Shown: piece by piece, positions 32,803 through 43,605 of the stretch
Layout of the letters: each line of letters opens with the position of its first letter
Numbering within the stretch: position 1 is the first letter of the stretch
Source: Pseudopithomyces maydicus
Lineage: Eukaryota; Ascomycota; Dothideomycetes; Pleosporales; Didymosphaeriaceae
Assembly: GCA_026873275.1 (NCBI GenBank)
Contig: JANTUC010000011.1
Span: 1,488,001 to 1,552,000, forward strand
Reading direction: 5' to 3'
Length of the DNA stretch: 64,000 nucleotides
The notes under the pieces: generated by a model
Seen by the model: only the letters and a program-made list of their open reading frames with translations
Database searches by the model: none
What the model was told of the DNA's origin: nothing
Translations under genes and position numbers: made by a program

Positions 32803-33390
32803 ATTTCGAACCTGCAGGAACATGATTTTTCATAGCGTAAAATAAAATAACATAGCGTGCAACAGGCCAGCTGATTCGAGAAAAACGTGATTGAAGAGAA
32901 AGTTATTCCTCTTAAAAGATAATCTATATCTATCATGTAGCCCGATACAGGTGTTTGCTGACTTGTAGTAATAACTGCAAATTGGATGTAACAACTTCAT
33001 GACAACAAGCGCCAACTCATGCACAAAACATGGGAGAAAAACGATGAAGACGAATACGTAGATAGCATGTGTCTGTGACATTTGGATACTCCAGGAGTGA
33101 GCTTTCAATCTACAGGACCGTCAAAATACCATCATGACTTGGTGCATTAGAGACATACCTACCTCGTCTCATCAATGAATTCTCCTTACGTAATCACGAG
33201 GTCCTGTTGTTCGCCAAGACCCTAACGGGCGACGCACGGCCCCGGTGGGGTCACGTGTGGTTGCCAAGGCGCGCGCGCGCCGACGCGCTAGTCGGCTCCC
33301 TGGTATCTATTTCGGAAAGAGCTCTGGAGCTCCAGTTCCGACCACAACTTCAACCACAACACAACACGCTCCACCCAAGACAAGTTCAAA
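32803..33390. other. Intergenic, promoter of the U1A/U2B''-type gene
   Basis: AT-richer than its neighbours from 32810 to 33190, then abruptly GC-rich (GCGCGCGCGCCGACGCG near 33270) into the leader of the downstream gene. No ORF with credible composition, no repeat found. Confidence 0.5.
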
Positions 33391-34290
33391 ATGGGCGACA
33401 AAATGGAGGGCGTTGTCTCCACCGGTGGCTTGACCATCGACCCCAAGTATGGAGTTCCGATTGAGACGTACGTATAACATCCTCTCGGCTGCCGTGTTCC
33501 TGCTAACTGTTGTCGCAGCATCTACGTGAGTTACACTACTTGCTCCGAGCATGGCAGCTCGCACTGCACCCGTGTCGCATGCTAACCAGTTGCAAGGTCA
33601 ACAACCTCGACGAGCGCCAGAAGATTGACTACATGAAGCAAGCTCTCACCATCATCTTCAAGCACTATGGCGAGATCGTCGACATCGTTGCGAAGAGCAG
33701 TGTTAGGCGCAAGGGTCAAGCTTTCGTCGTCTTCAACAGCGAGAAGTCCTGCCTGGATGCTGTTGAGGAGATGAACGGCTTCGAGCTGTTCGGCAAGGTG
33801 ATGCGTGTGGCGCGGGCTAAGACGCACAGCGACGAGACGGTCAAGAGGAAGGCGCCTGACATGTACGAGGAGCACCGTCGCAAGCGCTTGACGCAGAAAG
33901 GTATAGTACTTCCCACGTTGTTTGCATTCATTTTGCTTACGCAGTGCAGACTTCAAGCGCGCCCAGGAGGATGCGAAGGCGCAGGCCAACCCGGCGGCAG
34001 CAGAGAAGCCCCGCGCAAAGCCCGGCGCCGCCCTGATCCCCGACGAATACGTCCGACCCAACAAGACCCTCTTCGTCCAGAACATCCCCTACGAGACGGA
34101 GGAGAGCGACCTCACCGCCATTTTCGAGGGCTTCGAGGGTTTCAAGGAAGTCCGCTACGTCAAGCTCCGGGCCGTCGCCTTCGTCGAGTTCGAGAACGAG
34201 CAGTTCTCCATCACAGCCAAGGAGCAGACTTCGGATGCCCGTGTTGGCAAAGATCAGAAGCCTCTTAAGGTCTCGTATCAGCGAGCGTAG
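33391..34290 (+). CDS. U1A/U2B''-type snRNP protein with two RRMs
   Basis: Exons 33391-33467, 33519-33525, 33597-33900 and 33950-34290; all junctions are GT-AG and phases agree, giving 242 aa. The second exon is only 7 nt (CATCTAC) and supplies the I-Y of the RNP2 strand: TIYVNNLDE. RRM1 continues with FVVFNSEKSC as RNP1-like and then MNGFELFGKVMRVARAKT; RRM2 has TLFVQNIPYETEE and VAFVEFENEQFS. A Lys/Arg/Ala-rich linker lies between. Two RRMs of this type separated by a basic linker identify the U1A/U2B'' branch of spliceosomal RNA-binding proteins; fungi have one to two such genes, so U1 or U2 partner is undecided. A possible alternative 3' exon is listed separately. Confidence 0.9.
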
Positions 34291-34469
34291 GTTATTGCGT
34301 GTGGCTTCAGTGCTTGAAGTCGGTCACAGCCAAGGGTCTAACACGGCTACGACTTTCTGTTTTCAATTGTGCTCTTATGATACCATCCGTATGACTCAAT
34401 GCATGAGTTGTCAAGTCTATTTGGTTGCTTACATATACATTTGGGACCCTTACTCACAGCACCGTGTAG

Positions 34470-34611
34470 CATCATCAGCGCGACTCCGGCGGAGCCACCT
34501 AGTGGCATCGTCGACACTCGCAAGGCAGAGGTCCCGGCAGGAAACCGCCGGCAGACCAAGAAGCCCAAGAAGACCAAGAAGTCCAAGAACAAGGGCGCCG
34601 CTAGAAAATGA
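34470..34611 (+). other. Candidate alternative 3' exon, Lys-rich tail
   Basis: 142 bp coding-like on + strand: it would encode a Pro-rich piece then QTKKPKKTKKSKNKGAARK and TGA. A GT at 34287 inside the end of the upstream RRM gene (GC|GTAGGT, replacing its stop) could be joined to the acceptor GTGTAG|CATC at 34469, keeping frame and giving a 288-aa isoform. AAG-rich codons look like coding sequence. If used, its end overlaps the 3' end of Vma8 on the other strand by 11 bp. An unrelated small gene is the alternative. Confidence 0.4.
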
Positions 34612-35618
34612 CATCCTCACCATCATCGTCACCCAGTAAGTCCTGCGTCTCGGCTTCGGCGGCAACCTTTTGCTCGTCGCTTGCATCCGCGTCCTTTTTG
34701 TCCTGCTCCCGCTGGAGCTCTTGCTCGGCGGCATCCCTTTGCTTCTTGCCAGACACCTTTTTCAGCCTATAAAACTCCTCTCTGTCGAGCTCGTCTAGTT
34801 CGGAATTGATATATTTAATAGTGTTCTCAGTCCGGGGAATGATTACGTGTTCGCTGGAGGAGGTCAGCATCGGGGGACCGGGTGGTGAAGGGGGTTCATG
34901 TACATGGCATTGACACGTCGATTAACGACCTTGATGACTTCATCCAAAATGACAAAGGCAGTCTGCAGACTAGCCAGTTCTACCAATGTTTCCACTGCGC
35001 GTGCATACGTCTCGCGTGAGCGCTGGACCTGTTGACCACCCTTGCCCAGACCGGTGAGGGCGAAGTCGTTGGCCGTGTCGGAGGTGAAGCTCTCGAACTG
35101 GGGGAGGAAGACGCCCGAGACGTTCTCCTGCTTGGTGCGCACGCGGAAGCGGGCCTGCTTCGCCGACTCCTGGACCTGGTAGCCAATGTCGCCGCCGACG
35201 GCGTAGGTCACCTCGGCGAGGGAGAAGGCCGCAATCTGCATGACCCGTCCCATCTTGCGCTTGGCCTCATCGATGCGACGTGTGATTTCTCGGAAGCGCC
35301 TGGGGGAGGAGGTGGTGGTTAGCGGTGGTGCGATACGGAGAGGTGAAACAAGAGGCCGAGGAGGATGGGACGTATGGATGTAGAGACGTATAGATGCAGG
35401 GGACGCAGGGACGCAGAGACGCAGAGACGTACTTGGTCAGGGCCTCGCTCTTGCGCTTCAGCAGGTCGTGGCCGGTCTGGGCGCCCTTGAGCTTGCTCTT
35501 CATCAACCCCAGCGACTGGCGGGTGGGGAAGACGGCCTCGCGCGCCTGCAGACGGTGTCAGCGGTGTCACGGTTGCGGTGCGGTGGACTGATGGACGTCG
35601 TACCCCGCTGCCTGACAT
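34601..35618 (-). CDS. VMA8: V-ATPase subunit D
   Basis: Exons 35618-35604, 35545-35433, 35299-34904 and 34853-34601 (introns of 58, 133 and 50 nt) give 258 aa, the usual size for Vma8. Subunit D is the central rotor stalk of V1 in the vacuolar proton pump. The signature is continuous across all junctions: a short Met-Ser-Gly start, then GLMKSKLKGAQTGHDLLKRK (residues about 18-37), then FREITRRIDEAKRKMGRVMQ, VGGDIGYQVQES, ENVSGVFLPQFE, GKGGQQVQRSR, VIKVVNRRVNAIEHVIIPRT and NTIKYINSELDELDREEFYR, with a Lys/Glu/Ala-rich acidic tail ending DGEDVIF. The first exon is only 15 nt. The 133-nt intron holds GACGCAGGGACGCAGAGACG tandem repeats. Divergent from SYF1. Confidence 0.95.
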
Positions 35619-36106
35619 GATGGCGAGATGGTGGGCTGAGAGGAGGGCGGTCGGGAGGAGGGGGTTGTGGGCAGGAATCACACGCAGTAGTAGTAGCAGC
35701 AACACCAACAGTAGATAGCTGTAGCACCAGCACCAGCACCAGCAGCGATGCTTGCGCGATGACGGCACGGCCCCCAGGCAAGCTCGCGCCCTGGGCCACC
35801 CACTCACAGGGCCACAGCACAGCCAGCACCGCCAGCGCCCGGGCACAGCTGCAGCCACGGCCCGTGCGCGACTGTTGCTGGCCGGCACGGGCACTGGCAC
35901 CGGCGCTGTTGCTGGCACCGGGCGGCCCGCCGCTGATTGGCCGTGTTTGACCGCCCGCGCCAGGTCCCAGCATCCTCTGAAGTTTGAACCTCTCTGCTGG
36001 CTCCACCCTCTCCAGCGTCCACCACCGAAGAGCCCAGCACCGCATCCCTCTCCCCCGCCAACGCCCCCCCGAGGGCACTCCCCCGATCCCCATCGCTGGC
36101 GTCACA
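35619..36106. promoter_or_regulatory. Divergent promoter region, VMA8 / SYF1
   Basis: 488 bp. Contains CAGCACCAGCACCAGCACCAG (near 35725) and a GGCACGGGCACTGGCACCGGC stretch near 35885 that give false frames. No TATA box seen. Both genes are housekeeping, compatible with shared constitutive expression (inference). Confidence 0.5.
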
Positions 36107-38668
36107 ATGCCTGGCGAGCTCCTTCGCACCGTCACGGCGAGCCTGTCGCGCCCGCCCAAACGCAAGATGGAGCGCGCCAACGACCTCTTCCTCGTCACCG
36201 ACCAGGACGTCGCCTACGAGCAGGACATCCAGCGCAACCCGGGTGCCGTCAAGCCCTGGCTCGACTACTACCTCTTCAAGAAGTCGCGTGCCAGCCTGCT
36301 CGAGCAGGCCTTCGTCCTCGAGCGCGCCTGCTCCACCCTGCCGCGTTCCTACAAGCTCTGGAAGCTCTACCTGGAGCTGCGCACCAAGCACCTCCAGAAC
36401 AAGAACCCGGCCAAGTACGCCCCGCACTATGTCAAGGTCAATGCCCTGTTCGAACGCGCCCTCGTGCTGCTCAACAAGATGCCGCGTATCTGGGAGATGT
36501 ACCTCAACTTCCTCATGCAGCAGCCGCTCATCACCACCACCCGCCGCACCTTCGACCGTGCCCTGCGCGCCCTGCCCCTGACCCAGCACAACCGCATCTG
36601 GGCCCTCTACAAGCCCTTCGCCACCTCCGCCTCGGGCGAGACCGCCGTCAAGATCTGGCGTCGCTACATGCAGATACACCCTGAGGATGCCGAGGACTTC
36701 ATCGAGCTGCTCAAGGACATGCGCAAGTACACCGAGGCCGTCCGCAAGTACATGGAGATCCTCAACAACCCCAAGTTCAAGAGCAAGGAAGCCAAGGGCC
36801 CCTTTCAGTTCTGGACCGAGATGATGGATCTGCTCATCGACCACGCCAACGACATCGAGACGGGCGACGACAGTGCCATCGACGTGGAGAAAATCATCAA
36901 GAGCGGCATCACAAAGTTCCCCGACCAGCGTGGAGTTTTGTGGGTCGGACTAGCCCGCTATTGGATGAACAAGAACGAGTACGAAAAGGCCCGCGACGTT
37001 TTTGAGGAGGCCGTCACCACCGTCATGACCGTCCGCGACTTTTCCGTCGTCTTCGACACGTACGTCGAGGCCGAGGAGACTTTGATCGGTATCAAGCTGC
37101 AGGAGGCTGCAGCTCGGTCCGATAAGGGCAAAGTGGATCAGGACGCGGACGCCGACCTAGACATCCGGATGGTCCGCTTCGAGTCGCTAATGCAACGGCG
37201 GCCCTTCCTATTGAACGACGTGATGCTTAGGCAAAACCCCCATAATGTTATCGAGTGGGAGAAGCGTGTGGCTTTGTGGGGCGACAACAGCAAGGAGGTC
37301 GTGCAGACCTACACCGACGCCATAGCCGCCATAAATCCAAAGAAGGCCGTCGGCAAGTTTCACGAGCTGTGGACCGCCTACGCAAAGTTTTATGAGGAAG
37401 GCGGGGACCTACAGAACGCCCGCGTCATCATGGAGAAGGCTGTCAAGGTGCCCTTCAAGTCGGTCGCCGAATTAGCCGAGATGTGGTCTGAGTGGGTGGA
37501 AATGGAGCTGCGACACGAGAACTTTGACAAGGCCGTCGAAATCATCGCCAAGGCGACCCAGGCGCCGAAGCGCTCTACCGTGGATTACTTCGACGAGTCG
37601 CTGACACCGCAGCAGAGGGTGCACAAGAGCTGGAAGCTATGGAGTGTCTATCTCGACCTCGTAGAGAGCGTGAGCACATTGGAAGAGACTAGAAAGGTGT
37701 ACGAGAGGGTGTTTGAGCTTCGCATTGCGACGCCGCAGACTGTTGTCAACTACGCCAACCTGCTGGAGGAGCACAAGTACTTTGAGGATTGCTTCAAAGT
37801 GTACGAGAGGGGCTTGATCTGTTCAGCTATCCGGTTGCCTTCGAAATATGGAACTTGTATCTGACCAAAGCTGTCGATCGGAAGATTGGCATGGAGCGGT
37901 TACGAGACCTGTTCGAGCAGGCCGTGGAAGGATGCCCCCCAAGTTTGCAAAGGTATTGTACCTCATGTACGGCGCATTGGAGGAAGACCGAGGTCTAGCA
38001 CGCCATGCCATGCGGATTTACCAACGCGCGACCGAAGCAGTTGCCGACGAAGACCGCATGGAGATGTTCAACTTCTACATCACCAAATCGGCTTCCAACT
38101 TTGGACTCACCTCCACACGACCCATCTACGAGCGCGCCATCGCGGCACTACCAGACCACGAAGCCAAAGAGATGTGTCTCAAGTTCGCCGAGATGGAGAG
38201 ACGGCTGGGCGAGATCGACAGAGCACGAGCAATCTACGGCCACGCCAGCCAATTCTCCGATCCTCGAACCAGCCCAGAATTCTGGAAGAAATGGGAGTCC
38301 TTCGAAGTCCAACACGGCAACGAAGACACGTACAAGGAAATGCTCCGCGTCAAGCGCAGCGTCCAGGCCCAATACAAGTACACCACCCCGCCACCCTTCC
38401 CAAACGCAGTTACTAACAAACCCCCAGCACCGACGTCAACTTCATCGCCTCCCAAGCCGTCGCAAAAGCCCAGCAAAACGGCGCCCCCGAGCACCAAAAC
38501 GGCGACGCCCCCACCGACGGCGAAGACGCAATGGCCGCCCTCGAGCGCCAGGCCAGAGCCCCCGCCGGCTTCGTCGCGGCCAGCACGGGGCCCCAGGGCG
38601 GTAACATCAAAGCTGATGAGGCGCCCGCTGCGAATCCCGATGCGATCGATCTCGATGACGACTTATGA
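36107..38668 (+). CDS. SYF1: Pre-mRNA splicing factor SYF1 (XAB2), two apparent frameshifts
   Basis: Exons 36107-38377 and 38428-38668. SYF1 is a HAT-repeat scaffold of the NineTeen complex and spliceosome. The N terminus is canonical: NDLFLVTDQDVAYEQDIQRN, and tandem HAT helices follow with W/Y-rich cores (KPWLDYYLFKK, YKLWKLYLELR, PRIWEMYLNFLM, KSWKLWSVYLDLVES). The sequence as given breaks frame at 37809-37812 (GAGGGGC) and at 37935-37940 (C6). Adding one base at each restores the HAT pattern (YERGLDLF, and GCPPKFAKVLYLMYG) and makes the total 837 aa, the normal size; the intron phase then also fits. Because this gene is normally essential, these are almost certainly sequence errors. The C terminus is acidic (IDLDDDL). 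Confidence 0.93.
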
Positions 38669-40978
38669 GCTACGTACGATGCTTGCGCGGTATTTATTTA
38701 CCTTGCTTACTTACCTGACTTACCTTACCTTACCTTACCTTACCTTACTCACTCGACTTGCTTGTCTTGTGTGCTTCTACCAATTCGAAAGAAAGCTTTT
38801 CAGCTACTCCACTTGCATGAGGCGGCGTTATCGGAGGCATAACTGTTCCAATCCACTCCAATCCAATCAACTGAGTTTGTTTGTGTGTTTTGATTTTAAA
38901 CATGGTTTGCTTGGCCTCTGGACAAACTTTGTTCTTTTTTCCTCTCTCTCTCTCTTTTTTTCTTGCCTGTGTAAAACTTTTTTTATACTTACTTTGCTTT
39001 ACTTTACTTTACTTTGCTCAACTCGCTGCTCGGTCTCTTCTCTCTCTGTCATCACTCGTTCTGAGGGGGAGTGGATGGGGTTTCAGGGCGGCTCGGCGGC
39101 TTTTTTTTTCGGAATCTTGCATACCCGGCGTTGGAACGTGCATATTTGTGGGTTGATGGATGGATCGATAGGGATGGATCGACAATGGTGGATGGATGGA
39201 TGGGTGGGTGGGTGGGTGGGAGGAGGAATGTCAAAATTACATGTATGTGTGTGAGCGAGCGAGCGAGGTACGTACGCCCTTTTTCAGGGCGACGAGGAAT
39301 TCAGATCTGTCTACCTATTTACCTACCTACCTACCTACCTGACTACATTTTTTTTTCTTTTGTGAAGAGGGTGGTGGAGCGGTGGATGGGCGTCGAATGG
39401 AGACGGAACGGGACGGGACGGGGTACCCCAAAGCTCTGCTCTTGTTCAGGGGGCGAAATCGCGACTTGTGTCTGGATGGGGCAAAGGAAGGCAAGGCAAG
39501 GCAAGGCAAGGCAAAGGAAGAAAAGGGAAGGAAGAAAGGAAGGGAAACCCGCTGAGAAGAATTTGGCGGGGAGGCTGGTGGGCTGGCGGGCTGGCTGTTG
39601 CCTTTCCCTCAGAACTACCTACTTACTTTGTCTCCATCTTGCCATGCCATGTCATGTGGCATATATATACCTCCTAGACGTACAGTACATACACCATCTA
39701 CCCTCTCGACAAAAAATATCACAAAAACCACATCTCCTCTAGCATCCTCGCTTCTTTCCTCCCTCCCTCCCTTCCTTCCTTCCTTCTCTACTATGTGTAT
39801 GTACATACCGCCCCCTTTCACTCATCACAAGAGGCTCGACAGCTTTTTCCCCACCATATATGCATTTTCATCCATCCAGTCAGCTACTCTGCTGCCGCTT
39901 TCTTTCTCTGAACACAAAACACAAAACACAAAACATGTACGTACGTACAATGGTCCATGGCGTCGTCGCTGGTTCACCATACGTACGTACGTACGTACTA
40001 CGGTTAGCAAGCTGGAGCTGGAGCTGGAGCTGGAGCTAGAGCTGTAGCTGAAGCCGGGTCGATCACACTTTCTATTAATAATACACAGTGAAACGAGCGA
40101 TGGCGCGTCGAACATCATGTCTCACTTCCATACATAGTCTATAGATGTAGCGCGCGCGGGGTAAAGGGGCGCTGAGCAGAGCAGAGCATCCGGGGTAAGC
40201 CGAGCCGAGCTGAGCTGGCCGAGCTGAGCTGGGTGTCTACTTTACCTACCTAGGTACCGTATCTATCTACCTATCTACCGGTAGTGTGGGTAGCTAGTGT
40301 GTGTGTGGCGGCAGGGCGCAGGGGGTGGGGAGGAGATGTCTCCGGTGAACTAGGCTAGACTAGACTAGACTAACTGGTCTAGAGTTACTTTTACTTACCT
40401 AGGTACGGTACCCGAGTTGCTGGAAGACCTAGTCTACCGCTGAATCTTAGGACCAGTACCTACCTACCTACGGCAATGTCTATCTGTTATAAATAAAGTA
40501 GACTATCTGCGATCTACCTAGGTAGTCGTGCTGGATGGACTGGGACTGGAAGGCTTGTTTTGGTGTATGTATATGTATATATATTTGTATATATATAACC
40601 GGGCAATTAAATAAAGAGCCAAAAGCGTGTATGATGGTTTGTTCATTGGAATAAGCAGTAGCTGAGCATGAGCTGAGATGCAAGTGCTTGGTTGGTTGAA
40701 TAAACCGTTGCCTCCCTCCCCTCTTGTGACGGTATAAAAGGAGTGTAGAGAAAGCTTTATTGGATTTGCCGTAAACTAGTCCCAGTATACACCTGGGCGT
40801 AATCTATGAATATTTTCTAATTGTAGATTGTAGATTTTAGATTGCATTGTTTTCGATACTCTAGTGCACTGCAGCGTCAAACAAGTACCTTCAAAATAAT
40901 TAACATACTTGGACTTGAAATACAGCCTAACGCCAGTATTCACTGGCAGCCAATGCGAAATTGAAGTGAGAATTTAAG
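38669..40978. other. Long intergenic region rich in simple repeats
   Basis: About 2.3 kb with no supported gene. Low-complexity blocks: CCTTACCTTACCTTACC near 38720, T-rich blocks around 38935 and 38980, GGGTGGGTGGGTGGGTGG near 39203, AGGCAAGGCAAGGCAAGGC near 39490, GTACGTACGTACGTAC near 39980, GGAGCTGGAGCTGGAGCTGG near 40015 and repeated ACCTACCTAGGTA motifs (40240-40510). The open frames (e.g. 39071-39742) are translations of these tracts. CCTAGGTA-type palindromes recur at 40247, 40398 and 40517. Confidence 0.55.
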
Positions 40979-43605
40979 CTACAACTGCCGTGACAACAGA
41001 TGATCGACATCAGGCTCATTTTCTTTATCTAGTAGAGTAGTGAACAACGCTGTATCTTCACCTTTCCAACCCTCGGGGACTTCCGGATCTTCACCTGTGA
41101 GATCTCTCATTCTTTTGAACTCGTGAATGAGGTGCTCCAGCGTGGCTGCTTCGGGGTCGACCGTAGAAGAAAATAGGTCAACCGGGTAGGTACTCATGTA
41201 TTCGTGGGAACGCCACCCTTCGGATTCTATGTCCTCGAAAAGCTTTAAAGCGCCCTCTGGTAAAATTGTTCCAAGCTGTACAGCCACAGTAGCAATGCCC
41301 TGCACGAGCCCCCTGATAAAGGGAGCAATCTGTGCTAGATTCTGATAGCCGCGCATACATAGTAAGAAGTAAAACGGTGCTTCTTTGCAGGTAGAATTAT
41401 ATAGGACGTAATTGACGAGATAAAGCATGCCGCGTTGCCAGATAATGCTGTAGTTTGCGGACTTTGAAAATGCCCGATAGGAGTAAATAAGCCTTTTCAG
41501 TTGCTTTATGGATGCTTCGATTGCCTTTTTTGGTGTTGCATCATTCTCGCTGAGTGTGGTAAGTTTTGGCTGAGGTTTTGAATTTGCAAAAGGCCGGAAG
41601 AGGTCCAATACGATGGTATGGAACCAGATGCTAAGCTCGATCAGCCTTAGAATAATAAAAGGTATTCATATATCGTACTGGACGTAGGTCACTCCGTCTA
41701 CAGGACGCTCGCCGCGCTTGACGCAGTCTTCAAGACAGTCTGACCAATCTAACAGCTTCTGAAAGATCAGTTCTGCAGTAGGCAATGTTACTTGATTTTT
41801 GCCAAAGTACTCAGTTGTCATCTCGTGGACGATTAACCAAAACTTGCAAACAGAGGTATAAACTTGGCCTTGGTAAGGAGGAAGATGTCGTCCATTCGAG
41901 TCATTGGCATGTATATCACCAGGAATAGGCAGATTTGGGGCAGTCTTCGCAAGTGGATTGCTGTGATAGCTCGTAGACATGAGTCTATTCTTAAGTTAAA
42001 AATTTTCGGCATGATACTTTGGTCCTGCTTACACCTGGAAATTAAACGAGCCCCAAGCTGTAGCTGCGGCTGCTGCTCTAATGTCCTCGTTTTGGAGATC
42101 CAATGGGCCTGACGAGGTATATGGTGGAGCATTGTATAAATGAAGGCGTTCTGCCATCCTCACATTCTCGACCAACAATGCCCTACCAATCTTGTCTTTG
42201 CCCTGCATGATCCAAGCCATGGACATGAGCGCAGTTGCCGCCACAGTTGTCAAGCTATCCCTCTGTTTCTCTGTTTCATAGATCCGTGAAGCTTCATCCA
42301 GGAATTTCCAAACCAGCGGCACCGCAGCAGGCTCGTAGTAGGCATAGCTTTGCTAGACAGAACATCAGCATAAAACCTACTCAAGATGCCTTGGCCACAC
42401 TTACGCATGCCCACGCAAGGACAGAGTTTACAAGAAGTCGCGAACAGAACTGAACCTCGCCACTGATCATATCCTGTAGGAACAGGTTGACGTCGAAGTA
42501 TGCCCACCAAGGTGTATCGTTCACCAAATACAAATTTAAAGCACGAGCTGCTAGTTCATCTGTTGTAGCTACATCCGTCCAACGTCGTATATTTATGTGG
42601 TCTAAGCGAGCGTCAACATAATTATTTGAAGAGCTCGCACTTTTACTGTCAGACAGAGTGTTCCGGTCCAGGGTTGGAAACGGTGTCAAGCGGGATTGGT
42701 GACCATGCTTGAAGGTTGGGTCTGTGTCATCTCCTATCGAAAATGAATGTCGTTCTCCGCGAAACAGATGACGGAAAGGCGTAACACCAAGTAGTTCCAG
42801 ATTGATTGAAGCAACATCTAGAGGTATCAAGGCAGGATAAGCGTTTGAGTGTAGCACAGCCAATTCGAATTCAAGAGAAGAATCAGTTGGGGGTAGAATG
42901 GCCGAATTTGTCAGGTTGAGAGAAGGAGATTGGTTGAGAAGCTGTCCTGTGAGTAGCGGCACGTCATCCGGTGACATGCTTCGGCGTATATGTTGCAATA
43001 ATTCGCTCGCTCCATGCTCTGGTGAGTGCTGTAGTAGCCCGTAGAGATTAGTCACGTTGTTAGATCTTTCCCTAACCGTCCAACCTTTCGTTTCAACACC
43101 TTGTGCTGTGACCCATGTATAGGAGTCTTGGAGATTTTGTGGGTGAATTGCGCATGTCGTGAGCACATTGACGAATATCTCGGATCCTTGCCTGCTCTGA
43201 TGCGCCGAAGCATATCGAGTGACTGGTTTTCAGGCATTGTCACAAGCTGGTTAAATAACTCTTCGTACGTATCCTGTTGGCTACGAAGATCGTCGTATTT
43301 TTGCTGTATTGATTGTCTCGTAGTATCTACATATTCGCACACGGTATTATAAGAGACACAATTGCTACACTTTGGACGCTTAGCACTACACTGCGAGTAA
43401 CTTAGCCGATTATTAGCTTAACATGTATAATTTTTTGTTAGTATACCTTAGTTTTCCGAGTCCTACAAGCGGAGCATGCGCTTAAGACTCTGGATCTCTT
43501 GGCTGTTGGCGGCACAGGGTCGGCCTTTCGAGCCTCCCGGCTGGCTGGAAGAAGCCGGCGTAATGGTCGTCCGTACTTGTCATAAGAACCGTGAATATTT
43601 TCCAT
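40979..43605 (-). CDS. Zn(II)2Cys6 transcription factor, one apparent frameshift
   Basis: Exons 43605-43447, 43390-42405, 42352-42035, 41989-41679 and 41645-40979. The zinc cluster is split by the first intron: ACSACRTRKTK on exon 1 and CSAKRPKCSNCVSYNTVCEYV on exon 2, a proper C-x2-C-x6-C plus C-x2-C-x6-C set. A basic linker (YDDLRSQQDTYEELFNQL) and a fungal-specific regulator domain follow (PWWAYFDVNLFLQDM, LLVNSVLAWACQSYAYYEP, AATAWGSFNFQ, ELSIWFHTIVLDLFRPF). Exon 2 needs one extra base near 43181-43186, where the frame passes from RRIRAGKDP to EIFVNVLTTCA; its length then fits both flanking phases exactly and the protein is 813 aa. The fourth intron is just 33 nt (41678-41646), unusually short. 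Target genes unknown; a decayed regulator lies upstream in the opposite orientation. Confidence 0.8.

Noticed and set aside
35804..36844. 346-aa minus-strand frame
   Set aside because: Shadow of SYF1 exon 1, which shows unmistakable HAT repeats on the plus strand.
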